Assembly: GCA_011800805.1 (NCBI GenBank)
Contig: MPNW01000015.1
Span: 146,802 to 210,801 of the forward strand
DNA: 64,000 nt
Reading direction: 5' to 3'
From: Hirudo medicinalis
Taxonomy: Eukaryota; Annelida; Clitellata; Hirudinida; Hirudinidae
Part shown: one piece after another, positions 45,354 to 57,974 of the stretch
Layout: the number at the start of each line of letters is the position of its first letter
How positions within the stretch are numbered: the first letter of the stretch is position 1
The notes under the pieces: model-generated
What the model was told of the DNA's origin: nothing
Seen by the model: only the letters and a program-made list of their open reading frames with translations
Database searches by the model: none
Made by a program: the position numbers and the translations under genes

Positions 45354-48300
45354 CTGATCAAAGGAAATAATTTAAGCAAATTTTAATAAAAATCAAGTCT
45401 TTACAATTGAAATATTATTATTCAGATCTTTTAGTAGCTACTCGAATGCAGATGCCATCAATGAGTAGCAAAACCTTTTGTTGGAACAACAACGTAAAAG
45501 TTTCTCGTCCAGGATCCGACTCCGGCACGAGAAGTGGTCCTGATCTTGTAACTCCAGTTACCAGGGGTGAGTCCTTTGACCACATAACCTTTCCTTAAAT
45601 TGTACATTTTCTGAGGGATACATACTATAGGCTTGTGCTGTAAAATAATTTTAAATGGAACATTTAAGTAGAAAAATTTGATTAAATTTGTGAAAAATAA
45701 TTGTGAGGTCTTCATTACCTCATGTACATGGTCATCCAGCTCCATCTCATAGAGGAGTATCTCACCATTAGGCTGTTCAGGAGGGAACCAATTTATGAAA
45801 ACTTCAGTGATGTTATTTAGCACGTGAGATATCTTGCTATCATCAATGTCATCTGCTGATTCTGTTCAATATCAATTGGAAATCAAAGTGAAACTGGCTT
45901 TAAACGACAATCTCCTCCCATTAACATTTACTTTTCTCCATGGTCATTCCCATTCCAAAAAGTCGAGGACTGCAAAGCTTGGTTGTACCATCTTGATCCT
46001 GACAGGCAATGACCTTATAGTAATGAAATAACAATTATTAGGAGCATAGAGTCTCATTGGGGCAAGTGTTTAATAAATAAGATGATGGTTAAAGAGAAAC
46101 ATGCACATAGTAGATACATATTTAATAGCAAAGTTATTCACCTCAACGTTGTATTCTTGATAATGTCTAAGGTTGCTGAGAAGGATTTCTGTCCGATTGT
46201 GAACAATTGCAACTTCAAAGTAGCTTTCTGAAATTTCAAAAGCATACAAAATAAAATATTGTGGTTTGAAATCACAAGCTACTTAAAAGATAAACTTAAA
46301 AGTTCAATGGAAAGGAAAACCTGATGATTCCTTAGTTTGATTGAGTACATTTGCATCCGAATGATATGGATATTTTGCATATCTTTTGAACCTCTTTTGA
46401 TCTATGGAACTCTTCCTGTAATTTGAAGAATTCACAAGTAAAACTTGTAAAATGAAAATACTATAAAATACATTCTTCAAATTGCAGCTGATATTAAAAA
46501 ATAAAAACAAACTTGAAAACAAAAAATGAACAGATAAGTCAAAGTGACAAAAAATTTAAAATCACTCGAGATACTGTGAAATTACTCTAATCTGAGTTGA
46601 AATGTGGAAAGATACGAGATTCAACAATTGAAATAACTTTTTATAAAAAGCATTTTGAAGATGGTTTTGAAAGTTTATTTGGTGGAATCTCTCAAAGCTT
46701 TTGCTCTCCAGGTTGAAATCTCGGTCGACGTCGTTCGGACACGAGCAACAATTTTCGGCAGGAGGCACGGCAGTGCTGGTATTACCGACCGGAGTCATTT
46801 CTTCTAACATCAAAGGAAACAATCCTGATAATGCCAATAATACATGTATTGTTATTACATAACGATTCCGTTCGGCTCGTGGACGTTGCTTAGAAATTAA
46901 AGCAAGAGAAGCAGAGTTTAAAGCATTATTGTGGGACTTTAAAACAAATTAACTATTTGTCTTGCATTTACAAAAACACAGTTGAAGCAAATCGAGCAGC
47001 ATTATATTTATTGCAAAGAAACTGGAAGTGATAACACCCAATCACACAAAATCAGTTACAAACTTTCTTCACAGTAGTTCTTGTCGAGCAGTCCTTTCCC
47101 AGCATAAGTTATTGCCTGCCAGTGAACGTAATAATGGGTTACAATCCCGTACGGAGACAGAGGAGGAGACCATCTTATGTAAAGTTCGTTTGGGTGTTTG
47201 GAGGAAAAAATTATATCTCTCGGTTGGGAAGGCGCTGCAAGGATTGATCATTATTTAAGTTTAAAAATTTTTAATAAAATTGAATTAAATTTACAATTGA
47301 TGATACTTTTAAATTGTTACACTCAGTACTTAGTAGAAATGTTAAGTGAGACTTTAACTCGAACATTATTAACTCACAGTCAGACTTTGTCTTGAAGTGC
47401 AAGAGTTCACTTCTGGCCATATCCTTTGTAATAGAAATTCCATAAGTTTGAACATAAACAACATATTCGGTGAAAGGCTCCAAATTCTGGAGGAAATGAA
47501 GTGATGCTGAGTTGTCGTTCATTTTGGAGAAGTCATATTTCCACCTGGGCAGGAGATTAATTTTAAGTTAACAAACAAAAGAAAGCCTCAAAAGAAAATC
47601 AATAAATCACGACACAAATTCAGATAAAATATCAACAAATGAAATACACTTTTCATTTTAAAGTCTGTAATTTTTTATGCTCCAAAAGGATGGACTACAA
47701 CTATATCAAACACACCTGAAGGAACACCAATTCAACCAAATATTGTTTGTGATGTGGATACTGAAGGCCCGAATACACAAACAAGTACCAAATAACCCAT
47801 GTCTGGTTTGTGAAGCGTAAATCAGAGCCAAAAGTTATAAAAAGAATAACTAGAAAAAAAATAAGCTGAAAAAAATTGAGAACGAGAAGAATATTTCCCA
47901 ATATTTTTCAATGTGCCATTCATTGGTTAACATTGATGAGGTGTGCAAAATTCTTGCATTAACTAAACCAAACAATAGCAAATTCTTGCTTATCAGCAGC
48001 TGAAAACATGAAGAGACAAGCGAATTAAATGAATATTTTTATTCTGTTATTATTGTTGTTGTTGTTGTTGTGAGTGGTCTTATCACATTTGATTAAATAT
48101 TTTTATAAGCAGAAAGCAAGAGTCTCCAGAATTTCATCATTTTATTGTTGAGATTTAAAAAAAACATTTAACACCAGCAAAAAAATTGCACTAACACGTC
48201 TGCTTCACAAGCATCTCTCTGAGAGTACATGGTGACATTCTCCTTGTTCAGCCTACAATCATCAATAAAAATTCTAATTATGCAACAATTTCAACATTTG

Positions 48301-51300
48301 TTAGTTGGAATGTCTTGCATTTGTGCCAATAGCATTTACTTGCCACTTAATAATGCCAAAGAATGCAATCACTCGAAAGGCATTTAACTACTGTTGTGCG
48401 GATTTCAATCAGAACAAGAAATGCTGCTCACACTTTTCTGTAATAAACCATGTAACCCAATATTTGCCGTTCATCCGAGAAATTGACCCTGACCCAATGG
48501 AGGTATGCACCCCTTGCATGTATGTCTGAGATGTTCACTTCCAGCGGACGGATCTTGCCTGGTTAAAGAATTATTGGTTAAAGTTTGAATTAATGGATAT
48601 TTGCATATTGTAATTGTTTACAAACATTGTATTGCAGGCCAGTACTTCAATGAATGCATAATTACTCGAGTAAAATAATGTTTTAAATTATCAAATTTTA
48701 AAAGAATATTTTTCTTCTTGTAATTTAAAGTTTATAAGCTCCTAAATAAGAGTAATCGTTACATGGTATATTGTCTCCATTGGAAGTCCTTGAGATATCA
48801 TTTTCACTTATGTTAAGCAGGTTTCTGCCAACTGATTGGACCAAGTTTTCGATTTTTGACAAACAAAGTTTCCTATTAGAATGGAAGAAAAGCTCTCCAT
48901 CACTTCCAATAGTCAGATTGAAATGTTCCTTGAAGTCCCAAATATCCTGTAGATTCTGGTTATCAAGCACAACCAGCGCATATCTGAACGATTGAAGCAA
49001 ATGAATTTGATTTTAACTTTAACCCTGACGAAATTAATCAACCTTAAATCAATAAATAACATCAAAACATCAACAAATTCAAAATTTATTACAAATTCAA
49101 CCATCTATTCATAATGATTTTTCTCATTTTTGGCATCACTAGTGCTGTAGCAACAGCTTCAAAGACCTGTTGTAATAAAGTCTTTTGCCATGGATGGTTT
49201 TGAGGTTTTTGAGAAATCTGAGACTGATGATGGAATGTGCCTGGAAAACTTTAACATAATGATGCACCTCCTCGATCATGCCTAAATTCTCCTCAAGGGT
49301 TTGTGCGACCTGATCTGCAAGAATTCAGGCATAATTCCATTTTAATTATTAATTGCTTAAACTCAATCAAATGAATGATGCAAAAAAACTTGTATTTACT
49401 TCCTCCTCTGATTTGAATCTCAAGGAACCCATCAATTACGGTGCAACCTTTAGCCATCATAGCTGAGGATATGCTTTCGACTGTCAAGCTTCTACAAACT
49501 ACAAGTAATTAGAGAACGATTGATACATAAAAATATATTAATACATGAATACATGGAATTAAAATAGAAAGAGGAAGTAATTATTGCCAATGCAGAGTAG
49601 ACTTATTGAAGTGACAAATGATTTTTTAATAGACTCCAATTCATGTAATGCCATGCACTCAGGGTTCCTTAACCATAAATGTAGCTCATATTCCCTAATC
49701 AAAATTCATATGTAACATATACATAAAACATATATGTAGCTCATATTCCCTAATCAAAATTCAGGTGGCAATGGTGACACATTGTTCCTTTAGCATGGCA
49801 AGAAAGCAACTGTCCGAGTCACTTACACCACCAAGTCATAAATTAAATTATTGTTATTATTATTGTGTGACTGGTAAACAATCACAAATGCGAGAAGATG
49901 TAATCGCAATGTAGGCAGTAGCCATTGTCAAAAAAATAAACACTTCATGTAATAAATTGTTTTGTATCAACCAAAGAGAAATCAAATAATTGCCATTATC
50001 AAAATTACCAAAATATTAAAGTGGTTGTTACATAAAAACTTTTGCCAAACAAATTTGAATTGTAGCCTAACACGACAACAGCATACGTGCTGCATTCAGC
50101 ACGCGAACGTTTAGTCATCGGTCAATATTTTTAAGAATAAAAACTAATAAAAGTGATTGCAAAATGAATGTCTTCTTAATGGTAGCTTTGAATCAAACAT
50201 TCAAGTGCAATGTGATTTGTGCATGTGAACAGCTAAAAAAATTACTATTGCAATTCATTCATCATTTAGAAGTCAGGAGTTTTTCTTTATTTAAGGCTGC
50301 ACATTTAACACACTTAGTGCAAGTGAAGCTTTTAAGCACTTCCTGGTTTCCAAGTTCTTAAGTGACAACATTTTTTTAGCAAATTGTTGTATCCTTGTCA
50401 CTACATGTGAAATCCTTGGAGATCGATGCAATCAAGCGAAGTCTTAAGGTTGTGAAAGGATAATTTACTTAATTAAATCAATCTTTAGAGGTCACGACAA
50501 AAGATACGGAATGTAATAATCACATAATAATTAATTAGATTAATTAATTAATTCTAGTTAATATAATTCCACTGCAACACAAATAATGTCGTTTAAAAAA
50601 TAAATCGAAGTAAACGTACAACAATAACAAGCATAAAAATATTAAAATGCTTTAAAATAATAGTTTTCAATGTGTGAGGATTTACAGGAAAACAAATCAG
50701 ATCGCGACGTTTCTCACCATCCCGAACAAAAGTAAAAAATGAAGCGCAAACCTTTAGGGCAAGGACCGTTGCACTCGACACACTTGCCGGTGCCGTCGGG
50801 GTCGGAGATGTATCCGCTAGGACACTGAGAAAGGCACTGCCCCTCGTGAACCTTCAAAGGCCTTTTGTCATTGAACCATGTCACACCACTTTTGCATTCC
50901 TTCTCTGTCAGACACCACCTTCCTTGAAACTTTTTTGAATTATTAAATGCTTAATGTCATCAAATTATAAATTCATAAATGAGAGAAATTTATAGAAATG
51001 AAATAATTTATATAAATGTAATTGGTTACATTTAATTAAGATGCAATTAATGAACCACTTCAATTAACTACATGGCAAACATTTCAACCCTCCAAATCAC
51101 ACCCGAGTAAAGTTTTTCACTTCTTTCTCAGAATAAAAATTTAAGCTCTACTTCATCTATTATTTTTTTTGAAGCAAAAATAATCCAGATTAAATGAATT
51201 AGTTTAAAAAAAAACCTTTAGAGTTCCTTTGGGGCATTCGGACAAACAAGTGTTATTATAAAAAACATGTACGCATGCATCGCATTCCTCGTTCGTAGGC

Positions 51301-52241
51301 CCCCTGCAACCTCCCAAGCACTGATGGTGACAACATTTGTACTTCCCTCCAATAAGGTAACATGCATTTCCACACTCTTTCGGGCAAACTTTGGAGAAAA
51401 TGGCCAATGATCAAACTAAATAACATAAAAAATGAAGCTGCAGAGACAATCTACAAACATTTTTGGCAATGCTTGGCATCCCAGCATCTGGGTTGGTGAG
51501 AAGTTTTACTATTATCAACCACTTCAGTTATGGCACACAGATTAGAACCATTTGAATCCCTAGGGCACATTTCGATACAATTGCTGGGAGATTTGTTCTT
51601 AGAAAAGTAAATGTTCTCTTCAGAGTTTGTTAAGCTGAACCATTGTATTGTCTTTATGTAGCAGAGTCTTGGATTCAGTTCGATCCTAACTCCCCCACCC
51701 ATAATTTTCGCCAGGCCTAAGAGCCCAACCTCTTCCAAATCTTGCATCTCATAAATGACCAAAGCATAGTTATATATCAATGTCTCTCCCCTTATCAATG
51801 ATAAGTTTGGGAAGAGTTGTGATAAGGACTTGAGTTTATTCACTCTATACAAAATGAGAAAGCCAGTAATTTCTTTAAGCCTTGGAAATGAATAGGCATC
51901 AAACTCAGAAAAACTCTCAGTGAACTCGATCAGCACGATTTCCAGGTTTCCCTCTATTTTTGAACAGTTCCGGAGGATTTCTAAATAACTTATGGACTTG
52001 GAAATAAGTTGACCTGGGCAAACTATGAAAATAATATTGAAAATATCTATAGTGTAACTGCTATAACATATACATTAAAAACTCTTAAGATATAAAAAAG
52101 ATCATAGAACAACTGATAACCTGAATTATCAGGATTAAAAATATCACCATATGTGTTGGTTTCCATGAGTGCAAATTTAGGCAAAATCCAGAAAATAAAG
52201 ATAAGAATTGCTTTTCTTATCCCAAATATTTTCTTGCTCAT
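43302..52241 (-). CDS. InR: Insulin/IGF receptor tyrosine kinase
   Basis: Membrane receptor for insulin-like peptides. Twenty-six exons join in phase to 4,152 nt (1,383 aa), almost exactly the size of human INSR (1,382). Exons: 52121-52241, 51459-52022, 51216-51388, 50752-50929, 49400-49498, 49167-49314, 48763-48983, 48434-48558, 48196-48242, 47378-47544, 47064-47234, 46638-46824, 46321-46415, 46142-46227, 45932-46013, 45719-45855, 45475-45637, 45254-45353, 45126-45187, 44919-45061, 44747-44811, 44534-44672, 44261-44420, 44047-44176, 43851-43985, 43302-43755. Order: signal peptide, L1, furin-like Cys-rich, L2, three FN3 domains, alpha/beta cleavage site, transmembrane helix, juxtamembrane NPNY, kinase, tail. 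The tail is short and has no long IRS-like extension; it holds DDYVL and DYVNA (a YxN Grb2-type site). Confidence 0.95.
48051..48072. repeat. (GTT)n microsatellite in an insulin receptor intron
   Basis: Run of about six GTT units ('attgttgttgttgttgttgt'), within the intron between exons 48196-48242 and 47378-47544. Simple repeat only. Confidence 0.75.
49681..49763. repeat. Local duplication of a 28-bp unit in an insulin receptor intron
   Basis: A 28-bp unit beginning 'gtagctcatattccctaatc' occurs at 49681-49708 and identically at 49736-49763, a 55-bp period. It lies in the long intron between exons 49400-49498 and 50752-50929. The identity suggests recent tandem duplication. Confidence 0.8.
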
Positions 52242-53120
52242 ACCTTTACCTTCAACATTTTAACTAAAAACATAAACATCAAATTAAAAGCCTAATTAAT
52301 ATGTAAACAAACAGTTTAATCTCTTGGGTGCATTACAACTTACATCAAAAAAAGATATCTTATGACTGCCTGACAATTGATTGGTTAACATTCTTCAACG
52401 ATGAGTACCGTCAATCTGAAAGTATAACAAAATATATGCAACCACTCTGAACAAATGCTTCAGCAATCTCTCAAAAAAGCTGCAAAATATCGATGCTTAG
52501 AACGTCAGACAATTCGTGTGTTTGCAAATCAAATAAGTATTGCAATCATATTCTCAGAAATCGAATAAACTGAAGTAAATGGAAAGGAAGTCTGGCATTT
52601 TTGGTGATTTATGGCAACAGAAAACAAAACTCGATGACATGCTTTAAAACTTTGACAAGCCAAATATCCTTCTGACAAACATTTAATCCAACTAAGCAAA
52701 TTAACGCACATCTTGTCAAATAGTGAAGGAATGAGTTTAACGAGTTCGGCCCCTTATCTTTTAATGACCTATTTGTTTACATGTCTCAGTTGTGCAGACA
52801 GTCTGTACGGCAAGACTTGATAAACGACACAAATCTCTATTTTAATTAACTTGTTTTAAAATAGATCATACTTAATAAATAAATTAATAAACTTTACATA
52901 ATTAACATTTTAGTAAAAACCTAATTAATATTCATGTGCTCTCTGACTGGTGCCCTTCATGATTTCCCCTCGCCGAGGTGCATGTCTGTTATTTTGTCGA
53001 TACAAAACAAGGTGTGTAATTTCGATTTGAATGTCACTAACATTCCGAAATAACATGACCTCAAATTAAAACGAGACATCGAGCGGAAATAATGCAAACA
53101 AATGTGTACAGCACCAGTAG
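52242..53120. other. Upstream flank of the insulin receptor gene
   Basis: No exon with coding support. It presumably contains the receptor's promoter and 5' untranslated sequence. The 'cctcgccgaggtgcatg' stretch near 52968 is more GC-rich than its surroundings. Confidence 0.35.
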
Positions 53121-53165
53121 CGGACTGGACACCGGGAAACCGGGAGTTTTCCGGTGCGCCCCTTC
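53110..53165. repeat. Short GC-rich inverted repeat, possible transposon edge
   Basis: The stretch 'caccgggaaaccgggagttttccggtgc' (53130-53157) forms an imperfect hairpin (ACCGGGAAA pairing with TTTTCCGGT) inside AT-rich DNA. It may mark the edge of a mobile element lying towards 53400, but no partner end was found. Confidence 0.35.
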
Positions 53166-53414
53166 TTATGGAACATGCATAAAATGATAGAGATCTCTGA
53201 TATGCCCATATGTGGCATGTTTTAACTGCCATGGATTCCGTTTTAGAAAAATCTGAACGTTTATTTCAAAACCAAAAATTAAAAAACTGCTACGAGTAAC
53301 AAAGTTCAAAATTAAAAATTTTTTTTTACGTTATCTTAACTGGTTTTAATAAAATACATAAATTACGATCAAAATCGAGTGAGTAGGTTAAGGTCCTCTA
53401 GCTCCCTAACATGC

Positions 53415-54180
53415 GAAGTGCCCTAAGGCTCCGTTCTGGGCCCGCTCCTTTTCACGATGTACACAGCTGAACTTGAGAGCGTTATTCGAGCAATAGACTC
53501 CAATGCCATATGTATGCTGATGACATGCAGATCTACGGTCACTGCCAGCCAGACCAAACTGAATGCCTTTCTGACAGGATTTCGAACTGCGTGGACACTA
53601 TCAGTGACTGGATATTCAGCAGATGTTTCCAACTGAACGCCAGCAAAACTGAGGTGATGTGGTGCTCCTCCGGTCGACGTGCACTTGAACTCTTCCAAAT
53701 CGGTCGTCATCTGCTCCGGCCTGATCCAGTCAGTACAATCTGTCCGCAACCTTTGGATCTAGCTGGACTCAGGCTGTTCCATAACCACATACATCAACAA
53801 AACAACTCGGAAATTCGCAGCATCGCCGCTCCATTCTCATTTGATGAGCTTCTCATTACATCTTTTGTCCTATCAAAGATTGATTGCGGCAATTCAACTC
53901 TGGTCGGGTTACCTACCTATCGCCTCGAGTAGGCGCGGGCTCAGAGCAGCAGCCAGGGGAACTCCCCCGTCAAATCATCTGCCCGACTTATCTGCGACAG
54001 TGGATTGCAGGTCTATAGATTGATGGTTCACAAATCTCGAATAGACTCCCCTCCTTCGATTACCAACTGATCCAGTCGGGTTTCACTCCGCCCTCAAAAC
54101 TTTCCTCTTCTGAGAAAGCTACCTTAAGTGGTCTTGAAGTTCTCTCCAATCAAACTCTTAATCGTTATCGTTATCGTTCT
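53415..54180 (+). mobile_element. LINE reverse transcriptase relic with intact YADD
   Basis: Plus strand: GSVLGPLLFTMYTAELESVI, then after a frame change YADDMQIYGHCQ (53510 on), WIFSRCFQLNASKTEVMWCS, a connecting segment SFVLSKIDCGNSTLVGLPTY, and a tail around SARLICDSGLQVYRLMV with stops. The catalytic YADD box and the N.SKTE motif are typical of CR1/L2/Jockey-type non-LTR elements. The 5' part (endonuclease, RT fingers) is missing and frames are broken, so it is inactive. A short 'tcgttatcgttatcgttct' repeat at about 54162-54180 may be its 3' tail. Confidence 0.85.
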
Positions 54181-54499
54181 CATTTAGATAGCTTAAACAT
54201 TTTCCAAAGCATGTAAAAAGGTTACAAACAACCCTTAATTTTTATAATCGTTTCATCCTTTAACACATAGATTTTCCTTTTTAAAATGATTGCAATGCAA
54301 TTAAATATAAATTTTCATGTTGATTCTACATTTTTACAAGATTCAAAATGTTCTGGAGCGAAGTATGTGTGGGAGACCTCAAAAACTCACACCATAGATT
54401 AAAAAAATGCTCTCTCTGAAGCTTTCGCGAAATTATTTCGGCAAATCAAATTTTAATGAGTTTGAAATTTAGTGTTATGTAAGTAGATTGTCTGTAACT

Positions 54500-55075
54500 A
54501 CTTGAGTATTGGTGGAATATTTAATTATGAGAGACGTCTGAAGTCCTTGAATATAAAAAAAAAAGATCGCGAAAAAGTGTACATGTCGAGTGCCAAAGAA
54601 AAGGTCATTTTCAGATCTTTTGAACAAAAATATTTTAAACTGGATGGAAGTGACTGCTACCAATGCTATTTCCACAACTTAAATAAGGAAAATAAATAGA
54701 ATTTTAGCAGACGGCAAGGAGGAAGCATGCTTGCGGTTCGGGGTGAGATTTCTTCAAAACGTATGATGACTTTAGTCTCTCTAAAAGGAGGTCAAAATTT
54801 TTCAAACTATGCTGAAACATCTGAGAAGTTCTTGCCTCCATTTGCTAAGAATAAATATGATGATAACTTTATGTTTTAGTTGGATAACATGTCTGTAAAT
54901 ATCTCCAAGTTGTAGAGGAGCATTTTCCAGCTATGAAAAATCGCAGTTATGAGCTGATTATGCCTTTACCCCTACCTAATTGAAAATGTTTGTGGGATGA
55001 TCCCCAATGAAATATATGGAGGTTTAAAGGCAGCTTTTGAAAAAGTAGAGCTGTTCAAGACAATTATTAAATCAA
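54500..55075 (+). pseudogene. Decayed coding-like patch, family unknown
   Basis: Several short frames without a common reading frame: YERRLKSLNIKKKDREKVYM with SSAKEKVIFRSFEQKYFKLD (54502-54699), a 50-codon frame from about 54727 (GEISSKRMMTLVSLKGGQNF), EEHFPAMKNRSYELIMPLPL around 54915-54975 and GMIPNEIYGGLKAAFEKVEL near 54990-55050. Residue composition looks protein-like, but frame changes and stops are frequent. It could be an old transposase or a host gene remnant; I do not recognise it. Confidence 0.35.
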
Positions 55076-55544
55076 TGAAATATATGTATGTAATATTTTA
55101 AATAATAAGGAACAAGTTATCAAACACTAAAAATGTTGTTTGAATAAAATTTTAAATTTAATTATTTGACCATAATCTGACCATAAATTCATCCAATGTG
55201 TTTGTAACCTTTTTCCATGGCCGGAATAGGACGTTTTGATGAATCTGACGATGGCAAGCATCGTTTGACGTGTGTAACATCAGATTGTACACATTAAATC
55301 CACATTTGGGTTTGATCAGTCCAATAATTTAGGAGTTATGCTAACATAAAGGGGTGTATTATTCGTATTGTTTTCTTGTTACCATCTTTTTTTATCCTCA
55401 ACTAATTTAACTTTTATAAACAATAACCTATGAAATATCTATCAAATTCATAGTTTAAAAGTTGCTCTTTTTATGTTTTCTTATGGTTATAACGCTCTCC
55501 TAAGATACTTTCAGTTTTGTTTTTAACTGAAATCATTAATTGTA
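55076..55544. other. AT-rich intergenic sequence, nothing recognised
   Basis: No open frame, splice-supported exon or repeat was recognised between the two decayed patches. Confidence 0.4.
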
Positions 55545-55800
55545 ACAATCCTCTTCAATTTCGCATAAGATGCATGAATATAGTCCATCATTTTCTAAAT
55601 CTAGCTTCAAGCTCTTCCCCATTCAATGTTGTGGTCCAAGACTTCCTTCAATTCTCACAACATGCTCTTCCAAGTCATCATAGATAATATGCCAATCTTC
55701 TTCTCCCTCAACCAAATATAAGCTGAGATTTCACTAACAATCTCCCTGTCTAACTGATGCAGATGTTTCTTGATGCTAAGGAGTGCTAAATACAAAATTA
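55545..55800 (-). pseudogene. Second decayed coding-like patch, family unknown
   Basis: Minus strand: after an acceptor-like tttag, LLSIKKHLHQLDREIVSEIS in one frame continues, after a one-base shift, as LVEGEEDWHIIYDDLEEHVV with RIEGSLGPQ. The last part is readable two ways (LENDGLYSCILCEIEEDCYN or MMDYIHASYAKLKRIVTIND). The acidic, ordered text looks coding, but the frame is broken at least once. No family recognised; no expressed gene is claimed. Confidence 0.35.
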
Positions 55801-57974
55801 ATGCTTAGACCAATAGTTACTTTAAGAGAGAGTTGAGAGAGAATTATATACTTTAATTCAATAATGACATAATTATTAATTGCTTAAAAGACATTTTCAG
55901 TTTAAAATAAGATGTAGAATATTACAGCAAATATTATCAGAATATTATCACTTTTTGTGACAAAACGTAGCTCCCCCCTCCTCCCTCACCCATATTAAGT
56001 ATCGGGGCTATTACAGTCAGCCTTAGCGTTTAGCGTTGCTCCGTCATCTGGCTTTTGGCTAGAAGAAAAAAAAGTCATCTCAACTTGTGCGAGGGTTTGT
56101 CACCCTGGAAAAAGCTCAAATGACGTCCATGCATATTATACGAACAAAAGCGTCTCGCTTTTTCATTATAGCTGTCCACTACTGAAGTGTCCTTCTTTCG
56201 GTGAAGCAAAACATAAGGGCTATCTAGCAAAATCCTGAGCTGAGTGCCATTGATTAGAATGTTAGAAATATAGTTTTTTCAATTAAAATAAATCGAGAGC
56301 CCCATTAGTCTCATCTTCCGTTGAATCTCGAGTTTGAGCTTCTTTAGTGATAATGATATACCGCAGGTATTAGCTAAGAGTCAATTAATCGAGTAGAAGA
56401 TCAAATATGCCGCCGAGAGTATTAGCGCGGGATCGAAAATCTAGGTTGCTCTGGAAAATGGAAAACACATTCTTTATCGGAATCTGTAATTGTGCAACAA
56501 ATTTTGTGGTTATAACTGTCGCCCGTTATAACGATTTAATATGCAACTACTCTATGCAGCTTGCATCAACCCACAAGCTTCCATGCATTCCAAATTGCAC
56601 TTCCCTACCGACTCCTCCTCTTTCATTGTTAAGAGTACGAATGCCTAATGAGATGTTTTCGCGTATTTTCAGGCATGTTAAAGCAATTTTGATGGAGTTT
56701 CATTTTTCATGTCTTTAAGATCATTAAATTATTAAGTCGTTGATCGAGCTTGCTTGATGAATTAGTAAATTGATGAATGAGAAGGGTAGCATTAGCAAAT
56801 GATCATTTTTTCTAAATTAATACAACTCTCGATGCACAAATTCAACCTTTAAGCCATATGCAAAAAATAGTAAACAGTAAGACAACTAAGCAAACCTGTC
56901 CATAACAAATGCTATTCACTAACGAAAGGCTTCAGAAGTCGTTTAAAAATCATTTCTAGAGGAACTAGCAACGGATTTTGATGGATAACACGATGCTTTG
57001 CCGGAGGGATTTTTCTCTTGTTTTCAATTTAGAAACGAGGTACAAATTAAAAAAATCCAAACTGTAAACAATTTTTACTCCAGCATAGTTTGAGGAACCA
57101 TAAAGAAGCAAGAGAATTTTACCCAAAACTAAAACGTCGAAGTAATAATACTAGTGAATACATTTTCAAGAACTGCAAGTCCATCCTTGTCAGTTGCTGA
57201 TGAATATGCTGATGGTATGGCGCTTATCTTTGTGATAAGTGACGAAATCTAACTCAGCTAAAGTTCTTCATGATAATTTTATGATTCAAATGCATCACGA
57301 CACAATAGTTCATGGATATTACATCTGGAAAATGTTCGAGCTTTCAATAATGCTCACAAAATAGTTTTCGACCTATCCAGCAATTTTGGAGAATCACATT
57401 AAAATTATTATTACGTTTAAAATAGGAGAGTCTGGTGAATGACAGAATTTCAAAGGCAACATTATGTAAAAAAAAAACGCTGCAAGGTTCCATCTTTTCT
57501 GCTGACGACGGGCAAGAGGTTCACTGGTCGACCAAAAAGCAGAGAAAAATTGTCAGAAGTGAGAAAAGTTAAGGTGAAAGAAACGATTTTATTTGAAGAG
57601 AAGCGTGCAAGAGTTCAAGAAAACAGATAGGTATAAATAGCTTCGTGCATCCTGCTAGATCGACCCGTGATCAGGATTTCTCTTCCACTATTGGCTTCGC
57701 TTGAGGTGCGTCTTGTTTGGACCGCTAATGCAACTATTATTTAGTTTTCCAAGGCTTTTTTCGTGATTCTAATGAGATCTTCAAAAGTTTACGTTTGCTC
57801 AGAACACGTTGAATTCTGCTCAGTGATTGCTCGGATACGGGCTTATGCATGATTCATCTGCAAACGTGCTATTCACGCTTACATTAGTGTTGTTATTATT
57901 TTTATTAATGTCGAGCAATCATAAACATTACGTGCGCGTCTGGTTGTCGTAATTTCAAAGTTTTGATTTTTAGC
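55801..57974. other. Intergenic sequence upstream of glutamate synthase
   Basis: The pyrimidine-rich 'agctcccccctcctccctcacc' near 55969-55990 resembles part of dispersed repeat family A. Open frames at 56407-56718 and 57439-57630 show no domain, no family resemblance and no splice support, and are not called. Sequence from about 57650 is richer in CpG ('gatcgacccgtgatcagg', 'cgtgcgcgtctggttgtcg') and probably belongs to the glutamate synthase promoter or first untranslated exon. Confidence 0.4.

Larger units (their letters stand above)
45475..52241 (-). other. Insulin receptor ectodomain exons
   Basis: Signal peptide [17 protein letters not shown]1 has [20 protein letters not shown] and [20 protein letters not shown]. 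The furin-like region has [28 protein letters not shown] and [16 protein letters not shown]2 has [16 protein letters not shown] and [19 protein letters not shown]3 modules follow ([66 protein letters not shown]). Insert domain [11 protein letters not shown] (46638-46824) keeps the CC.C cysteines used for alpha-alpha disulphides, and RFKR (exon 46321-46415) is the proprotein-convertase site. Exon 9 (47 nt) uses a weak acceptor (gaacaag|GAG), the least certain border. Confidence 0.88.

Noticed and set aside
47701..47901. Possible extra insulin receptor exon (minus, [14 protein letters not shown]...)
   Set aside because: The exons on either side (48196-48242 and 47378-47544) join in phase without it, and the text does not match the FN3 domain.
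56407..56718. 103-codon plus-strand frame
   Set aside because: No domain, no splice signals, no family resemblance; left as intergenic.
57439..57630. Basic 63-codon frame upstream of glutamate synthase
   Set aside because: Lysine/arginine-rich composition only; no conservation evidence and no link to the downstream exons.
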